Shown piece by piece: positions 1 through 22,031 of a DNA stretch of 64,000 bases. Within the stretch, counting starts at the first letter, position 1. Each line of letters begins with the position of its first letter. Below the pieces are notes generated by a model that was not told where the DNA came from, ran no database searches, and saw only the letters and a program-made list of their open reading frames with translations. The translations under genes were made by a program, and so were the position numbers. Source of the stretch: Urophycis tenuis (lineage: Eukaryota > Chordata > Actinopteri > Gadiformes > Phycidae); assembly GCA_036785325.1 (NCBI GenBank), contig JAXIVH010000014.1:2175357-2239356 (forward strand), given 5' to 3'.

Positions 1-26
1 TTGTGTCTGCATGATGGTCAAGACCG

Positions 27-29
<3 letters not shown>

Positions 30-124
<95 letters not shown>

Positions 125-152
125 AGACACAGACACACACACACACACACAC
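30..152. repeat. (CA)n microsatellite at an exon edge
   Basis: Almost pure CA array with a few CAGACA interruptions near its right end. Read on the minus strand it is a TG array that starts inside the donor site of ttc7b coding exon 5, so the intron opens GTGTGTGTG. This array explains the His-Thr and Cys-Val reading frames here. Confidence 0.97.
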
Positions 153-154
153 AC

Positions 155-2343
155 CTTCTCGACCTCCTGCAGATACAGCAGTGCGATGTCTCCTGACTTC
201 TCGTAGCAGGTGATGATTTCCTGGTCGCGCTCACTCGCCGTCCGATTGGACAACGCCGGCGAACCCGTGTTGTTATTGGACAGCGACGGCGAGGCTGTCG
301 GGACCTTCTCCAGACACAACCCTGACGCGTGTGAATAGATGAGGCACGGGGAAGGCATGGAGGAAGGCAATAGATGGTGAGGTTACGTCATCATTTTGAC
401 TAGCGCGCACCCTGACCAGCTGCACACTTATGATGAGACTGCATCAAAATTCTGTACCTTTAGTAGCGTAGGATTCTGCGATGATGGACAGCCTGTAGAC
501 GGGCGCTCCTGCCAGCTGCAGCTCGTCCAAATTAACGCGGCCGTAGTGCCCTGCCAACACACCACACGCAAGATGTTAGTAGCGCTCTGTGTGAACCGAA
601 CACGGCTGTGTAGGCCCAAACGATGAGCGTCCATGTTACCCAAGGCATCTCTGTACTCTCCCTCCACATAGCAGAGTTTGGCCATCAGCAAGCTGGCCTC
701 CTGCAGGTAGTCAGACTAAAGTGAGGGGCAGGTGAGGAGAGGGAGTAGGATAGAGTGAGAAAGAAAGAAAGGACGATTACAAACAGAACATTTGTACAAT
801 CACATTGTAGTGTCTTTTTAAGAAGAACTTTGAGACTGACACATCCAAAATTAGGAGAATCCAGGCAGCCTCAAATGTCAGCCCAGTAATGCAGATCCGA
901 TACCCAATGCCAACTGAAGACTTCCCAAACTCATGACATGCCGGGCTTTGTTCGAAGTCCAGCACCAATGTGTTAGCCCGGATGAAGGATACCCAAGTTT
1001 GCTTTCTAGACATGCATGCTCACCTTGAGGTTCCCTCTGTCCAGGGCCGCTGTCAGGTGTTTCCTGACCTCCACCAGTTTGGGCCGGGGCCCCCTGGGGC
1101 TGGCACCTTGCTTAATGGGATTCTCCTTCAGATACGTCTGGAGCTTACATTCCGCCAGCAATAGCTCGCCCAGGTCATCTGTGACACACAGTCAGCAGGT
1201 CAACTACATTCAATCGCATCATAAGCACATTAAATATATAATTGTGTTATCTTTCATTTTTTTTCCTAGAAAAAAAAAGTATATACATTTGTTTTTCCAA
1301 CCAGCCACCTATTGGTGGTACATTCATATTGTGTAGGCTTCCTATGGTTGTGCTGCCATTTTTCTTTTCCATATCACCCGAGCCTCAACCAGTAATCCTG
1401 TTACTAATACTGAGCTGTGAGACCCAATGACGCATATGTTGCAGACACACGCATAATCCCATGAAGTATTTATATGACTGAATAACAGCAGACCTTTCCA
1501 GGTAGAGGCAGGGCCGTATGAAGTGAGGGCTTCAGTGTCTCCTTTCAAAAATGCTAACTTGAGGCACGACATTGATGTATGTATTTTGATGTACACAGAC
1601 TCGTCGTATTAGCATGCCAAATTATCAAAATCTGAACACCGACACTGTCAGTTTACAGATCTTGTGGAGATTATTGCAATCAACAACACAATAATTGTAA
1701 CTGGTGCAAGTATGAGGGCCGTTTTATCCCCCAGTGCATACAACTCATTGAGTTAAAAAGTAAGAAAATAAGAGGAAAAAACAACCAAACCATAATCTTT
1801 GCCATTGGCAAAACATGAAACACCTCACAGACTGAGAAGGACTCCATATATTCATCCCAGAGCTTCCTGTATCACCAACCTGATACCGGGCTGACAGCTA
1901 GCATGTAGCCGTCCCTCCTTTCGGATGTAAAAACCTCCTCAAAAGTTTTACCTTGCACCTCGAATTCATTTCAGTACGTGTACCCATTAGATATCTCATT
2001 GGATTTCAGAATTAAGAAAGCCTCATATAGTTCGATAAGGGCTGTTGTCAAATCGTTCATCTGAATGAATTGAATTGCTAGCTATACGGAGGTGTTGGCA
2101 TCATAGTGAGTCCATAGCCGCACGACACGGTTAGGAAAGACCGAGGATGATGACAACCTTGAAGGCCGCAAAATGAATCTAATGCTCAGAACGCGGGTTA
2201 ACGTCATGTTTGCATGGCTTACCGTTTGATATTAACTTTGCCGACAGCTGTCGAACTAACTCCGGTATTTTGTCCCACTGACACTCTGAGCGGCATCTTT
2301 CTATCTCGGTTTCCAGCCGAGAGCCAGACTTCCGTGCTGTCAT
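155..2343 (-). CDS. ttc7b: ttc7b, tetratricopeptide repeat protein 7B, first five coding exons (3' part outside window)
   Basis: TTC7 proteins scaffold the PI4KA-EFR3-FAM126 complex that makes PI4P at the plasma membrane. Coding exons on the minus strand are 2223-2343 (ATG at 2341-2343), 1024-1178, 640-715, 458-550 and 155-321; GT/AG borders and phases all close. The N-terminus reads MTARKSGSRLETEIERCRSE, the conserved TTC7 start. Later exons contain QGASPRGPRPKL, VRKHLTAALDRGNLK, YVEGEYRDALG and ITCYEKSGDIALLYLQEVEK, which match TTC7B better than TTC7A (TTC7A lacks the SPRGPKP-type segment as I remember it). About 204 of roughly 840 residues are present; the TPR superhelix lies further left, outside the window. 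The start was chosen because it is the only ATG giving the family N-terminus. Exon 5 is followed directly by a TG microsatellite. Confidence 0.93.
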
Positions 2344-2834
2344 TTTGGAGAGCGGTGTACGGGAGTACGGAACACAACAGACTCCAGCTGAATGACAGCG
2401 AGGCGTTCATGGGGAAATAGCAGATCCTAGTGGAGAGCAGACAATATGATAACAAACAAATGTATTGTTAAAGGCACATGTGGTTATTCATACAGTAATT
2501 TAGCCCATAAACTGTTAACAACCGATTCTGCAGCCCCAAATGTTCAGTGTCGGGGCTCACAAGTAAATGTATATTACAAGCGTTGTGTGTCTCGATAACT
2601 TGTTCCCTGTCAATAAACAAGAGATTTCTAATTAATAATAATAACAATAATAATTAAAATACACTCGCAGACGTTGTACGCTTTTTTCAGCACCATATTA
2701 TTTACATATTTTATCTTGCTTTTTAGTATTTTGTTTTGATACGCGGGACCGGAAGTCGTCGTCTGTTTATGTCCGGTAGTTTTATTGTTTTTCTGTCAGA
2801 GTCGGAGTTAGAAGTTAAGAAGCCAGTGTTCCTG
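2344..2834. promoter_or_regulatory. Divergent promoter interval between ttc7b and fam177a1
   Basis: About 490 bp separate the two start codons, which point away from each other. The interval must hold both 5' UTRs and promoters. I see no convincing TATA box; the right third contains an ACTTCCGG-type core on the minus strand (ACCGGAAGTC near 2748), a candidate ETS site. The role is inferred from position. Confidence 0.5.
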
Positions 2835-5800
2835 ATGGCAGATTTGTCGCTGTATCTCACTAATGTCAACGTTTCACTTGGCCAAACTATGGAATCTGAG
2901 AAGGTTGGCTCACACGTTGATCCCTAAGTCTGCGTGCTTTTCTTTGATCTTTTGACTACGACAAACCTTGGTTTAATTATTGTGTAAAAATGCTTCCTTA
3001 GCATTAGCACACGAGCTGATTAAAACGCTCGGTCACCGCAAGTGGCATACCGCATTTTATGACATGTAGTTTTGTCATATTTAACTCACTAACTGTCTAT
3101 CCTTCTATCATTTAATCATTCTATGTGCGATCTCGACAAAGTTGCATGGACGCCAGCTTTTGACGATGGCAAGCTTGTAGTACAAGTTGTACTGGCTTTA
3201 AAAGTCACAGCACAACTTGAATTTCAAAGTCTTGTACACATGTGTGCACATTTGTTTCGTGTCGTTATTTTTGACAGCGTTTAATGGTACAATGCTGCTT
3301 TGCTAAATATATAGTTGTACAACATCTCATGTCTCCGTGGTGACTTGTGACAAGTGGAAGCACATTGGTGACTACAATACCAGCCCACCCCCCCCCCCCC
3401 CCCCCCCGTTCATTTTTTTTAATAAGAATTCAGGGGCTGCTGACAACTTTGAGAGTGTCGAGATGGGGGACCCCATAGCCGAAGAAGGAAGGGTGAGAGT
3501 TCCTCGTAGAACCATCTTCTTTGCCAGTGGCGAGACCATGGAGGAGTACAGCACAGATGAAGAGGAGGATGAGGAGACGCCGATGAAGAAAGAGGTTGTG
3601 ACTGTGGACACGGTGAGCTGATTTCCAAACTAGGTTTTCAATTACAGACTGGACTTCTGAGTCCTTCCAGTTGTCACATTTGAGGAAGAGGAGCATGTTT
3701 TTGCAGAGAGGAAGAGAGGAAGGAACATGTGCATCTGTAACCTGTGCGGTTACATTCTGTATACTAGTAGCAACACAGAACAACACAGAAACACACAGCA
3801 AACGAGCAGAAGTGCATCTTCTGACCTTCATCTTATCCGTGCATTTTTGCACTGATTAGATGTTTTGTCTTGTTGTGGATTGGTAACTGTAAGTGTGCTT
3901 GTGTATATTTACCAGTGGTGTCAAAAGTACACACGTTCAAGGTGAAGTATAGATACTGTTGTTTAGAAAGACTGTGGTAAAAGTGGAAGTATCGACTTCC
4001 ACTTTTTAGAGCCTGTACTCAAAGTACAGGCTCTAAAACATAAGTATAAAGTAATCCTATAAAAGAAAGAAAAGAAAAAAACGTTGAAGGCTAGACTCTT
4101 ATCATTGACACAACTGTAAGATATAGAAGCTTAATTTAATAGCTGATTATTGCTACATGGATCCCAAGACATGGTGAAACATATCATACAAAAATAGAAT
4201 AACGCTATCAAAGACAACAAACTTGATGGGCATGTTTTCCTCAAACTTTATTGGTATCGATATAGACTTCTAAACTGAGGTAGTAATATTCAAGACACAC
4301 CCTGGAAAACTACCAGAACATCATTTTAGCAGCAAGTGACTGTTAAGGACTTGAGTGTGTCTGTGTAAGGAGTGTGCTTGTCAGTGTGTGTGCGCGGAGG
4401 AGAGAAATAGACTGCGATGACATACCGTACATCCTCACGTCCCTTCAAAAAATTGAAGGAACGTGAGGACTGCGAGTTCTTGCAAACCAACAGTACGTGG
4501 TTCTTGAGTTCAGAAGTTTCACAAAGTTTGCAGTGCATATGGAACATTTGGAACAATAGGGCCAGGGATGCGGGAGGTTTTTGCTGTTCGCCATCGACCA
4601 CCAACGTTCTCGCCTGTGCTTTCAGAGCCTTCAGACATTTTGCCAGAGATGCCCTTGCCAAACAAATCTCTTTCTGTCACCGCCATCGCCGCAGTGAATC
4701 GTTAGTTCACCTCTGTTGTCTCTTTTCGCATCATGCGCAAAGAAGATGGATGGCCCGCACACCAGTGAGATCTCTGAGTGTTATGGGTTTCTATGCCTCA
4801 TCCAATTACAGAAAAACTCAACCTAAGTACAGTAACAAAGTATTTGTACTTTGTGACTTGACACCGCTGATATTTATACAGTTTGAGGGCAGACATGTTT
4901 GCCCTTTTTGATATGTACATGAAGGGACATCTTTGGCTGCAGCCACCCACAACATTTTCTTACAATTAAAGAGTAGAGTTTGTGTTGGGTACTTATGTTT
5001 TGCAAGAAATATATATTCTGGGTGAATTAAAATTGTACTTGCTTGGAATGTTTCTGTATGAGATACATTTAATACATTTAAAAGTTTACAGTGTTGGCAG
5101 TTTTAGTGTGATGTTTCCACTACTGCTTTATATACTGTATGTCTAATATGGCTTGTATGTTTTCAGTCCAAACTCACCTGGGGCCCATACTTCTGGTTCC
5201 ACATGTGGAGAGCAGCTACCTCAACCGTTTCAGGTGAGCGTCAGGTTTAAAAAATGACAGTGAATGGGTTCAAAAATCTAACAAATCATATTGTAAGAGG
5301 TCAGTAGTTTTTCGACACTGAGAACCAGCAGCTATTGAAGTGCTTTTTTTTTAATTTCCCTTCTGCAGTGTGTGACTACATGGGAGAAAAAATGGCTTCT
5401 CTGTTCGGAATAACCACTCCCAAATACCAGTATGCCATCGATGAGTACTACCGCATAAAGAAAGAGGTATGATTATACACACACAATAAAGGTATTAAAG
5501 GCCTTCTTGTGTTTTCCAAAATTACGTTTTTTCCACTGAATTGACAGAGTAGTGTAACACCTGTGTACATTTACATTTACATGTAGGGCATGTAGACGTG
5601 TTTATCTGAAGTGACTTACAATGAGTACATTTGTCATAAGAAGGTGAAACATTTCATTGCTGCTCATACAGTAAGGAAGTCACCAGAACAAGTTTAAAGC
5701 ATTTCAGTGCTAAGCTAAGTGAACCATTGCTAGTATACAACATACTCTGTAGTCCAATGTCCCCACACACACGCACGCACGCATGCACGCACGCACACGC

Positions 5801-6098
5801 ACACGCACACGCACACACATTTTCACGAAGCGTTTTGCAACGTCTCCTGGCGTTGATTCACCGAGCGCCCTCTTGCCGCGTGCGTTCCTGTGTGCAGGAG
5901 GAAGAGGAGGAGGAGGACAACCGCCTCTCCCTGGAGGCGGAGCAGCGCTTCGACCAGCAGCGCCAGGAGGAGGAGGGCCGCCCGGCCGCAGAGCAGCAGC
6001 CGGCCGCCTCCTTCGTCAACGTCAGCTTCGAGCTGGAACCCGAGCCGCCCCTCGTCCCCCCCGACGCCGGCCGGGTGCCCACCCCCCTCTCCTCCTGA
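2835..6098 (+). CDS. fam177a1: fam177a1, FAM177 family protein, complete
   Basis: FAM177A1 is a small conserved protein linked to Golgi and vesicular membranes; its molecular role is poorly defined. Exons: 2835-2903, 3427-3612, 5167-5233, 5369-5466, 5898-6098, giving 206 residues (human about 213-236). Recognisable blocks are VPRRTIFFASGETMEEYSTD in exon 2, LTWGPYFWFHMWRAATSTVS in exon 3, SLFGITTPKYQYAIDEYYRI in exon 4, then an acidic EEEEEEDNRLS stretch and SFVNVSFELE near the end. The first exon is the least certain: MADLSLYLTNVNVSLGQTME is not conserved as far as I know, but ATG 2835 is in frame and its donor phase matches exon 2. Another upstream exon could be used instead. Exon 2 follows a 20-base C run plus a T run; intron 2 carries a hAT-like MITE; intron 4 carries an L2 tail and a CA array. 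Confidence 0.92.
3386..3407 (+). repeat. Poly-C tract ahead of fam177a1 exon 2
   Basis: A run of C followed by GTTCATTTTTTTTAATAAG serves as the polypyrimidine tract of the 3' splice site at 3426/3427. Confidence 0.8.
3913..4869. mobile_element. hAT-like MITE, 957 bp, in fam177a1 intron 2
   Basis: Ends are CAGTGGTGTCAAAAGTA on the left and the complement of CAGCGGTGTCAAGTCACAAA on the right. Flanks are ATATTTAC (3905-3912) and ATATTTAT (4870-4877), an 8-bp target duplication with one mismatch, as expected for hAT. There is no long reading frame, so it is non-autonomous. It holds two internal foldbacks: around 4005-4037 (TAGAGCCTGTACT / AGTACAGGCTCTA) and 4435-4469 (CACGTCCTTC-like arms). Confidence 0.8.
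5563..5740 (-). repeat. L2-type LINE 3' tail, reversed
   Basis: Reverse complement of the tail also seen at 51050-51190 and 59463-59625: GGTTCAC, GAAATGTTTCACCTTCTTAT, AAGTCACTTCAGATAAA and an ATGTAAATGTAAATG end. It lies in intron 4 of fam177a1. Confidence 0.75.
5764..5821. repeat. CA-rich microsatellite
   Basis: Interrupted (CA)n/(GCAC)n array about 75 bp before fam177a1 exon 5. Confidence 0.9.
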
Positions 6099-7430
6099 TG
6101 ACAGGGCCACGCCCCCCTCCCCGCGCGCTGCTCGCCGCAGTTTCACAAGTGCCCTCATTCCGACTTAGCAATGCGTTCGTCCACCCACGACTGTAACCTG
6201 CGTGTTTGCTTCTTTTTGGTTTGTTCTTTTTATACGTTTTGTTTTTTTAATGAGTTCCTTTTTTTTTTTCTTGAAGTGTGTATATAGTATGAGAAGGATA
6301 TGGGAAGGGATGGAAGAGTTACTGGACTTTTTAACACTCGTATGGGAGGAAGTGTCAGGAGGATGACCGCGGTGGGACTCGCGGCCTGGACGGGTGTCTG
6401 GATGGTCAGGCCCAGTGTGTTGTTTTGGGAAATGTTCCTTGAACATGAATGTGCGTCCGATCTTGAAGGAACGGGGACTTTATTATGTCCCTGACTAATA
6501 TTTGACCGGCTGTGACGTTTTGTTTTCCGTTATGCGCAAAATTGCAGATTTTCATGCGTAAGAGGACCCACTTATTATTTCTCAGGAAACGTTGTTCTGG
6601 CCTCCTCCGTCAATATACCCAAACTGGTGTTCGTGAGCCAGACATCGAACTCTTGATTTTGTACTAATGGAAGGTTTCTGAGAAGTGCATTTTCAAATAT
6701 TCACTTGTTTATTTTTTTGTTTTTTTTATGGAAGATATTTTTTAATAACGTATTGGTTGGGGCTGAGGTAAAAGCTTAAAAAAACAAACTAAACTAAAGA
6801 AGAGATGAACCGTGTGCTAGTTTCTCTAAACATCCAGTGAAAGCAAGTTCAACCAATCTTGGAATTGCTGTTACTTGAGCTGTAAGAGTGCAACCAAAGG
6901 TGTTTCTGGTGCTGACAAGCACACAACATATCACCAAAAAAACAGTTATTTTCAACATTACAGGTTGACCAATTAACCAGTTCAGCCCATATTTTTTTGC
7001 CATGTGCTTTCCTTTCACAGAACACACTTGTGAAACCAGATGTGGATTTTTAAACATATGCACGCCAAAATTGGGAAGGGATGCCGTTTAACATAATGAA
7101 GTCACCTATATGGAACAGAAATAACAAAAAAAACGGGCAGTTGCTCTTTTACATCCCGGCCACATCTATTGTCCGTTATCTTATCGTAATCTGATTGTTT
7201 CACTCCCACGTCCCAGCAGTGTGGTCTGATTTGTATGCAATTCTTATCTGTATTCATGCATTAGTAATTGGAATAATTACATTGTGGCAGATGCAATTTG
7301 CACATTTTGGAAAGGGCTAATGCACAGGCATTCAGAATATTTGTTGAGGATCTATTGTAATAATTCAAAAGAAAATGAAGACTTGTATTTACTGTAAATG
7401 AATAAAAAATGTGAAAACTTATTGACATGT
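6099..7430 (+). other. fam177a1 3' UTR (inferred)
   Basis: No further coding exon is visible after the stop at 6096-6098. AT-rich sequence continues to AATAAA at 7401-7406, the first well-placed polyadenylation signal, so the 3' UTR is probably about 1.3 kb. Cleavage near 7425 is inferred. Confidence 0.55.
7401..7406 (+). terminator. Polyadenylation signal of fam177a1
   Basis: AATAAA in ATGAATAAAAAATGTG, followed within 30 bases by a T-rich stretch (GTTTTATTTGT). Confidence 0.55.
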
Positions 7431-8563
7431 TTTATTTGTATATAATTGAATATCGCACAATTTTACAAAATCTGTCCGACTGAAAATAATGAGGTATTCA
7501 CAGAGTATCTGTGGATACCTATTAATTCTTTAGGTTTCAGGTATTATTGTTTTTAATTTTGAGAGAAATTTGCCACCAAATAGATATCAGGGTCACCAAA
7601 AAGTGTGGGACAGTTTCGTGCATAGGGGGCGCTATAATTCACGGTAAAGGTCAAACGATCTGGCCCGCCTCCCAGAATCCTTAGAATTTCTGAAACTAGT
7701 GTACTGTGTTTGAGTGTGTGCGTGTCTGTGTCTGTGTGTCCCGTGAACTGTTTGGAGTCGGTGGTGCGTGAATACCTTTCGTGACTTCTTACAGTCCTAA
7801 TTGTAATAATTATTTCATTATTATTTAACCTTCTCACCTCTGAGTTGGTCTCATTTGGAGGTAATAGCTGTCCTGCTTTAGTGATTCCCTCAAACACACA
7901 CACAGGTCTTTGGGGGTGCAATTTGTTGTGCAACATAGTATCTGTAGTAGTGGTAGGTTATGGTTTTGTCTTAAATGCTAATAATTTGTGTGACATGACA
8001 TTTCATTTGAACTTGAAATGCAATTATGTCAATACTTCCCAAGTTTCATAAAAAAAAAAAAATCACATCGAAATATATGAATAGCTGGACATCCATAATG
8101 TGATAATGTGCTGGAGGGAACTTGCACACACAAGATGTATGCTTAAGCACATTCACTGTGCACATAAGATAAATTATTGGCAATCATGCAGTTGAGGACA
8201 ATTTAATTGGTTTAGAGTCAGCCAAGAATCTGTGTAATAAATGAATTCAGGCTTTTTGTGCTCAATAAATAATTAATGCCAGCAGGTAGGGTTATTTTTT
8301 TAATGACTCCCATGAAACAATCTGCCAAACAATACAAAACAACCATTTCACATGTTCAAAGCAAACATCGGATCAACACACTCGTGAACATCAAGCAAAA
8401 ACGCTGTCGTTTTAACTTGAACAACTTCTATCGTGTTCAAACCGTACAAAATGAAGACGATCATAAACAGCACAATGGGGGAAGAACATACAACTCCTCA
8501 GAACGGCTCAACGGGCAGTGAGGTAATTGTGTGGGCGGAGCCAACACCAGGGAAATCCCGCTG

Positions 8564-8599
<36 letters not shown>

Positions 8600-9233
8600 G
8601 GTGTCCACGGAGGATGCAAGGCAAGTACAGTCCTTGACGGATCATTTAGAAAAAAATATGCATTAAACGCGTCAAGTTTTTTTTTTTTTTTCTTTTCTTG
8701 AAATCAGCCTCGACGACGTTGACAAAAGCCCTGATGTGGAGGAGAGGGATGAGTTGTGGCACAGTGGCACCCCGTACCGAGACACGCACACCGCCGCGCT
8801 TTGTGATTTCTCGAACGAAGCGCCCGCCAACAGAGAAGGTTGGCAATCAATGGGGGGGGGGCGGGCGTTGCGTGGAACTCTACTAGATTGTCTGGGGGAA
8901 CCAATCTCCCCTCTTTCTCCCCCCCCCGACACAGTGCTGTGTCTGGACATCAGCCCTACTCTTTTTCCTTTCTGTCTTCCCAAAAAAATGGAAGTCATAC
9001 CATCCTCCCCGGTCAACATTTCCTGATAAGGCTCTAATTTCAGACCTGGCTCAGAATTGAAACGAGTCTGTAGATGCAAACAATCAATCCGAAAAGTTGG
9101 AACACATTTAGTCAGTGGGGGGGGGGGGGGGAAACAGAACTCAACTAAAAGACAATAAATATGTAACTCTGCAGTACAGCGTGGAGACAAATGGTTCACT
9201 GCAATTTTGAGTACAAAGTGTTGGGTCAATTCA
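7431..9233. other. Intergenic, no gene seen
   Basis: I see no exon with conserved protein content. It holds a TC array (8564-8598), a poly-A run on the minus strand (8680-8692) and a G run (9117-9131). The frames at 8672-9229 look like low-complexity noise. Confidence 0.6.
8564..8598. repeat. (TC)n microsatellite
   Basis: Pure TC array. Confidence 0.95.
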
Positions 9234-9239
9234 TTTATT
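9234..9239 (-). terminator. Candidate polyadenylation signal of the zmym4-like gene
   Basis: AATAAA on the minus strand, about 170 bases after the stop at 9410-9412 and just ahead of the TG array at 9245-9278 (read from the plus strand). Confidence 0.45.
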
Positions 9240-9242
9240 TTC

Positions 9243-9244
<2 letters not shown>

Positions 9245-9278
<34 letters not shown>
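9245..9278. repeat. (TG)n microsatellite
   Basis: Pure TG array in the zmym4-like 3' UTR region. Confidence 0.95.
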
Positions 9279-9279
<1 letters not shown>

Positions 9280-9409
9280 GTGTCTGTGCGCATGTATCGA
9301 GTGTGCCTAGATGTTACCCCAGCGCTGTACTTCACCAGATTCCTCCTGTGGTCCAGAGCCCTCAATGTGGTGCCCCTGCCCTGCCCCCCTCCCCCCCCCA
9401 GTCCCCAGC

Positions 9410-20303
<10,894 letters not shown>

Positions 20304-20462
20304 GTTTAATGTAGCATAGTGCGCGCAACTTGTCTAGCTAGAACCACCCACGTCCACCGACCGCCGATGGTAACGATGCTAACTAGCTATGGTTTGCAGC
20401 AAACAGTTATAACCACGCGTTTACGTCTTAATTACGGAGATGGCTTGCGTTGTCCTTGAATG
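20304..20462 (-). promoter_or_regulatory. 5' UTR and promoter region of the zmym4-like gene (inferred)
   Basis: Sequence immediately upstream of the start codon, GC-richer than its surroundings (CCACCCACGTCCACCGACCG). Role inferred from position only. Confidence 0.35.
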
Positions 20463-20515
20463 AAAGCATCATTTGTAAGAGAGACGATAGCAGTGCGTTC
20501 CAATGAAAATAACAC
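20463..20515 (+). repeat. 53-bp direct repeat, left copy
   Basis: AAAGCATCATTTGTAAGAGA ... AATGAAAATAACAC; about 95% identical to 21649-21701. The two copies flank the hAT/ZBED relic. Confidence 0.9.
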
Positions 20516-20729
20516 TAGTGTTGGGACGTGGGGTGCCCAGTAATCCAGTTATTTAGTGGAGCGCGTATCGCGTTATGTTATTTGGGGGCGTTGACGTCAT
20601 TGATGACTTTGAAATGTGGGCGGGATTCACAAACGAAAAGCGTCGCTGGGCCACCTGCCTCTTTGACACATTTGTTCAGAGTGCGTTTCAGTGTGAGTTA
20701 TAGTTACTTTCAGTGTGAGTTCAGTTTTC

Positions 20730-21640
20730 ATGGAGCCTACAAGAAAACAAAAACATTTTCCAGTTTGGGAACACTTTGATCTTATTTCTGCTAATAAGGT
20801 GTGTTCACTCATTTACTCTTGATTATTGTGGTAGCCTATTTTATCCAAAACAAGGTATAATTGTATTTTTATTAGTCGTTACATCTTTAGTCATACATGT
20901 TTTTTGTGTGTGATTCAATATACTAGCCTATCATTCTTCACCATATTTTTATATATTTTATATTTCATTCCAAGGTCAAGTGATTGTTGTGTGCCAAGGA
21001 GTTGGGATACAACAAAAACCTCATCTATGCTGAGGCATTTTCGTGCCTTCCATACAGATACCCATGCCAAGGAAGGTGCACCCAGCCAAGGTGAGTCCAA
21101 TTTAAATCCTAATTCCATTACCATACTTGTTTACCAACCACAATGGTAATGAAATGAACAGAACTGATACAGCATTCACAAAGCTTGTTTTCTTCCAGTG
21201 ACCAGGAAGAAGGAGCTGTATGAGGCCTTGGTATCTATGATTGTGGGAGACACACAGCCTTTCAGCATTGTGGAGGATCAAGGAATTAGGGAGTTTGTGG
21301 GAAAATTGGATCCAACCTATGTGATCCCAACAAGGAAGGTGTGTTTGGTAACAAAGTATGGTAAAGTAAGGTAGTTTTACATATAAAAAACTAACCGCTG
21401 TTTTCTTCTTTTCCATTAGGCTGTGAAGGCTATGCTCAAGGCCAAGTATGAGGAGGAAAAGCAGAAGGCCAAACTGCAATTACAGAATGTAACTGCAGTT
21501 AGTGTGACATCTGACATGTGGACATCCATTAACATGGATGCCTACCTGGCTTTATCATGCCATTACATTGATGAGAACACGTGTCTCAAGTCAATAGTAC
21601 TGGGAGTAGTGTACTTCCCCGAGAAACACACTTGCAAGTG
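20730..21640 (+). pseudogene. hAT/ZBED1-like transposase relic, N-terminal third
   Basis: Four exon-like blocks with fitting splice sites: 20730-20798 (MEPTRKQKHFPVWEHFDLIS), 20975-21090 (BED-finger-like, TSSMLRHFRAFH), 21199-21338 (KKELYEALVSMIVGDTQPFS, IREFVGKLDPTYVIPTRK) and 21420-about 21638 (VSVTSDMWTSINMDAYLALS). These match the start of hAT-derived ZBED1-type proteins. It is broken: the first BED cysteine codon is TGA (20981-20983) and one base is missing near 21014, shifting frame. The catalytic RNase H-like core and dimerisation domain are absent because the copy ends at 21640. Confidence 0.8.
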
Positions 21641-21648
21641 ATGCTTTC

Positions 21649-21701
21649 AAAGCATCATTTGTAAGGAAGACGATAGCAGTGCGTTCCAATGAGAATAACA
21701 C
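21649..21701 (+). repeat. 53-bp direct repeat, right copy
   Basis: Partner of 20463-20515; differs by GAGA/GGAA and one A/G. Confidence 0.9.
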
Positions 21702-22031
21702 GACTGCCATTGTTTTGATTCTGATGTACAGGTTCTGCGCACACCGGGGTCTTCCCCAAGTGTAGCTCTGCAGACCGGAGCCACACAAGTAGGAGGGCTA
21801 ATATCACAGCAAGTGATATTAGCTTTGATCGGTGAAAAAAAACAACCAGAAAATTCCCTCTGGGGAAATTTTGACAGGGCCACGGTGATGATGAGTTATG
21901 ATTAGATTCTTCAGAGATTTCAAACAATTAATACTAGTAACATTATGATATTGTATACAAGGAGCACACCTACAACAAACGTTCCTTTTTGTTAAGTATT
22001 TATTTATACAGCAACCTATGCCCTTTCAACA
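21702..22031. other. 3' flank of the SGNH-like gene
   Basis: No coding content seen. TTTATTTATA near 21998 reads AATAAA on the minus strand and may be the polyadenylation signal of the gene to the right. Confidence 0.4.

Noticed and set aside
1..213. Reading frames of His-Thr or Cys-Val repeats here and at 10325-10728, 45198-45464, 47275-47824 and 57150-57494
   Set aside because: They are only translations of CA/TG arrays; real exon ends next to them were kept, the repeat parts were not.
5727..5897. Upstream extension of the last fam177a1 exon
   Set aside because: Encodes a CA-array peptide; a good acceptor (GTGTGCAG) at 5897 in the right phase starts the exon.
8672..9229. Minus-strand frame of 185 codons
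   Set aside because: Low-complexity residues, no family resemblance, crosses homopolymers, and lies downstream of the zmym4-like stop.
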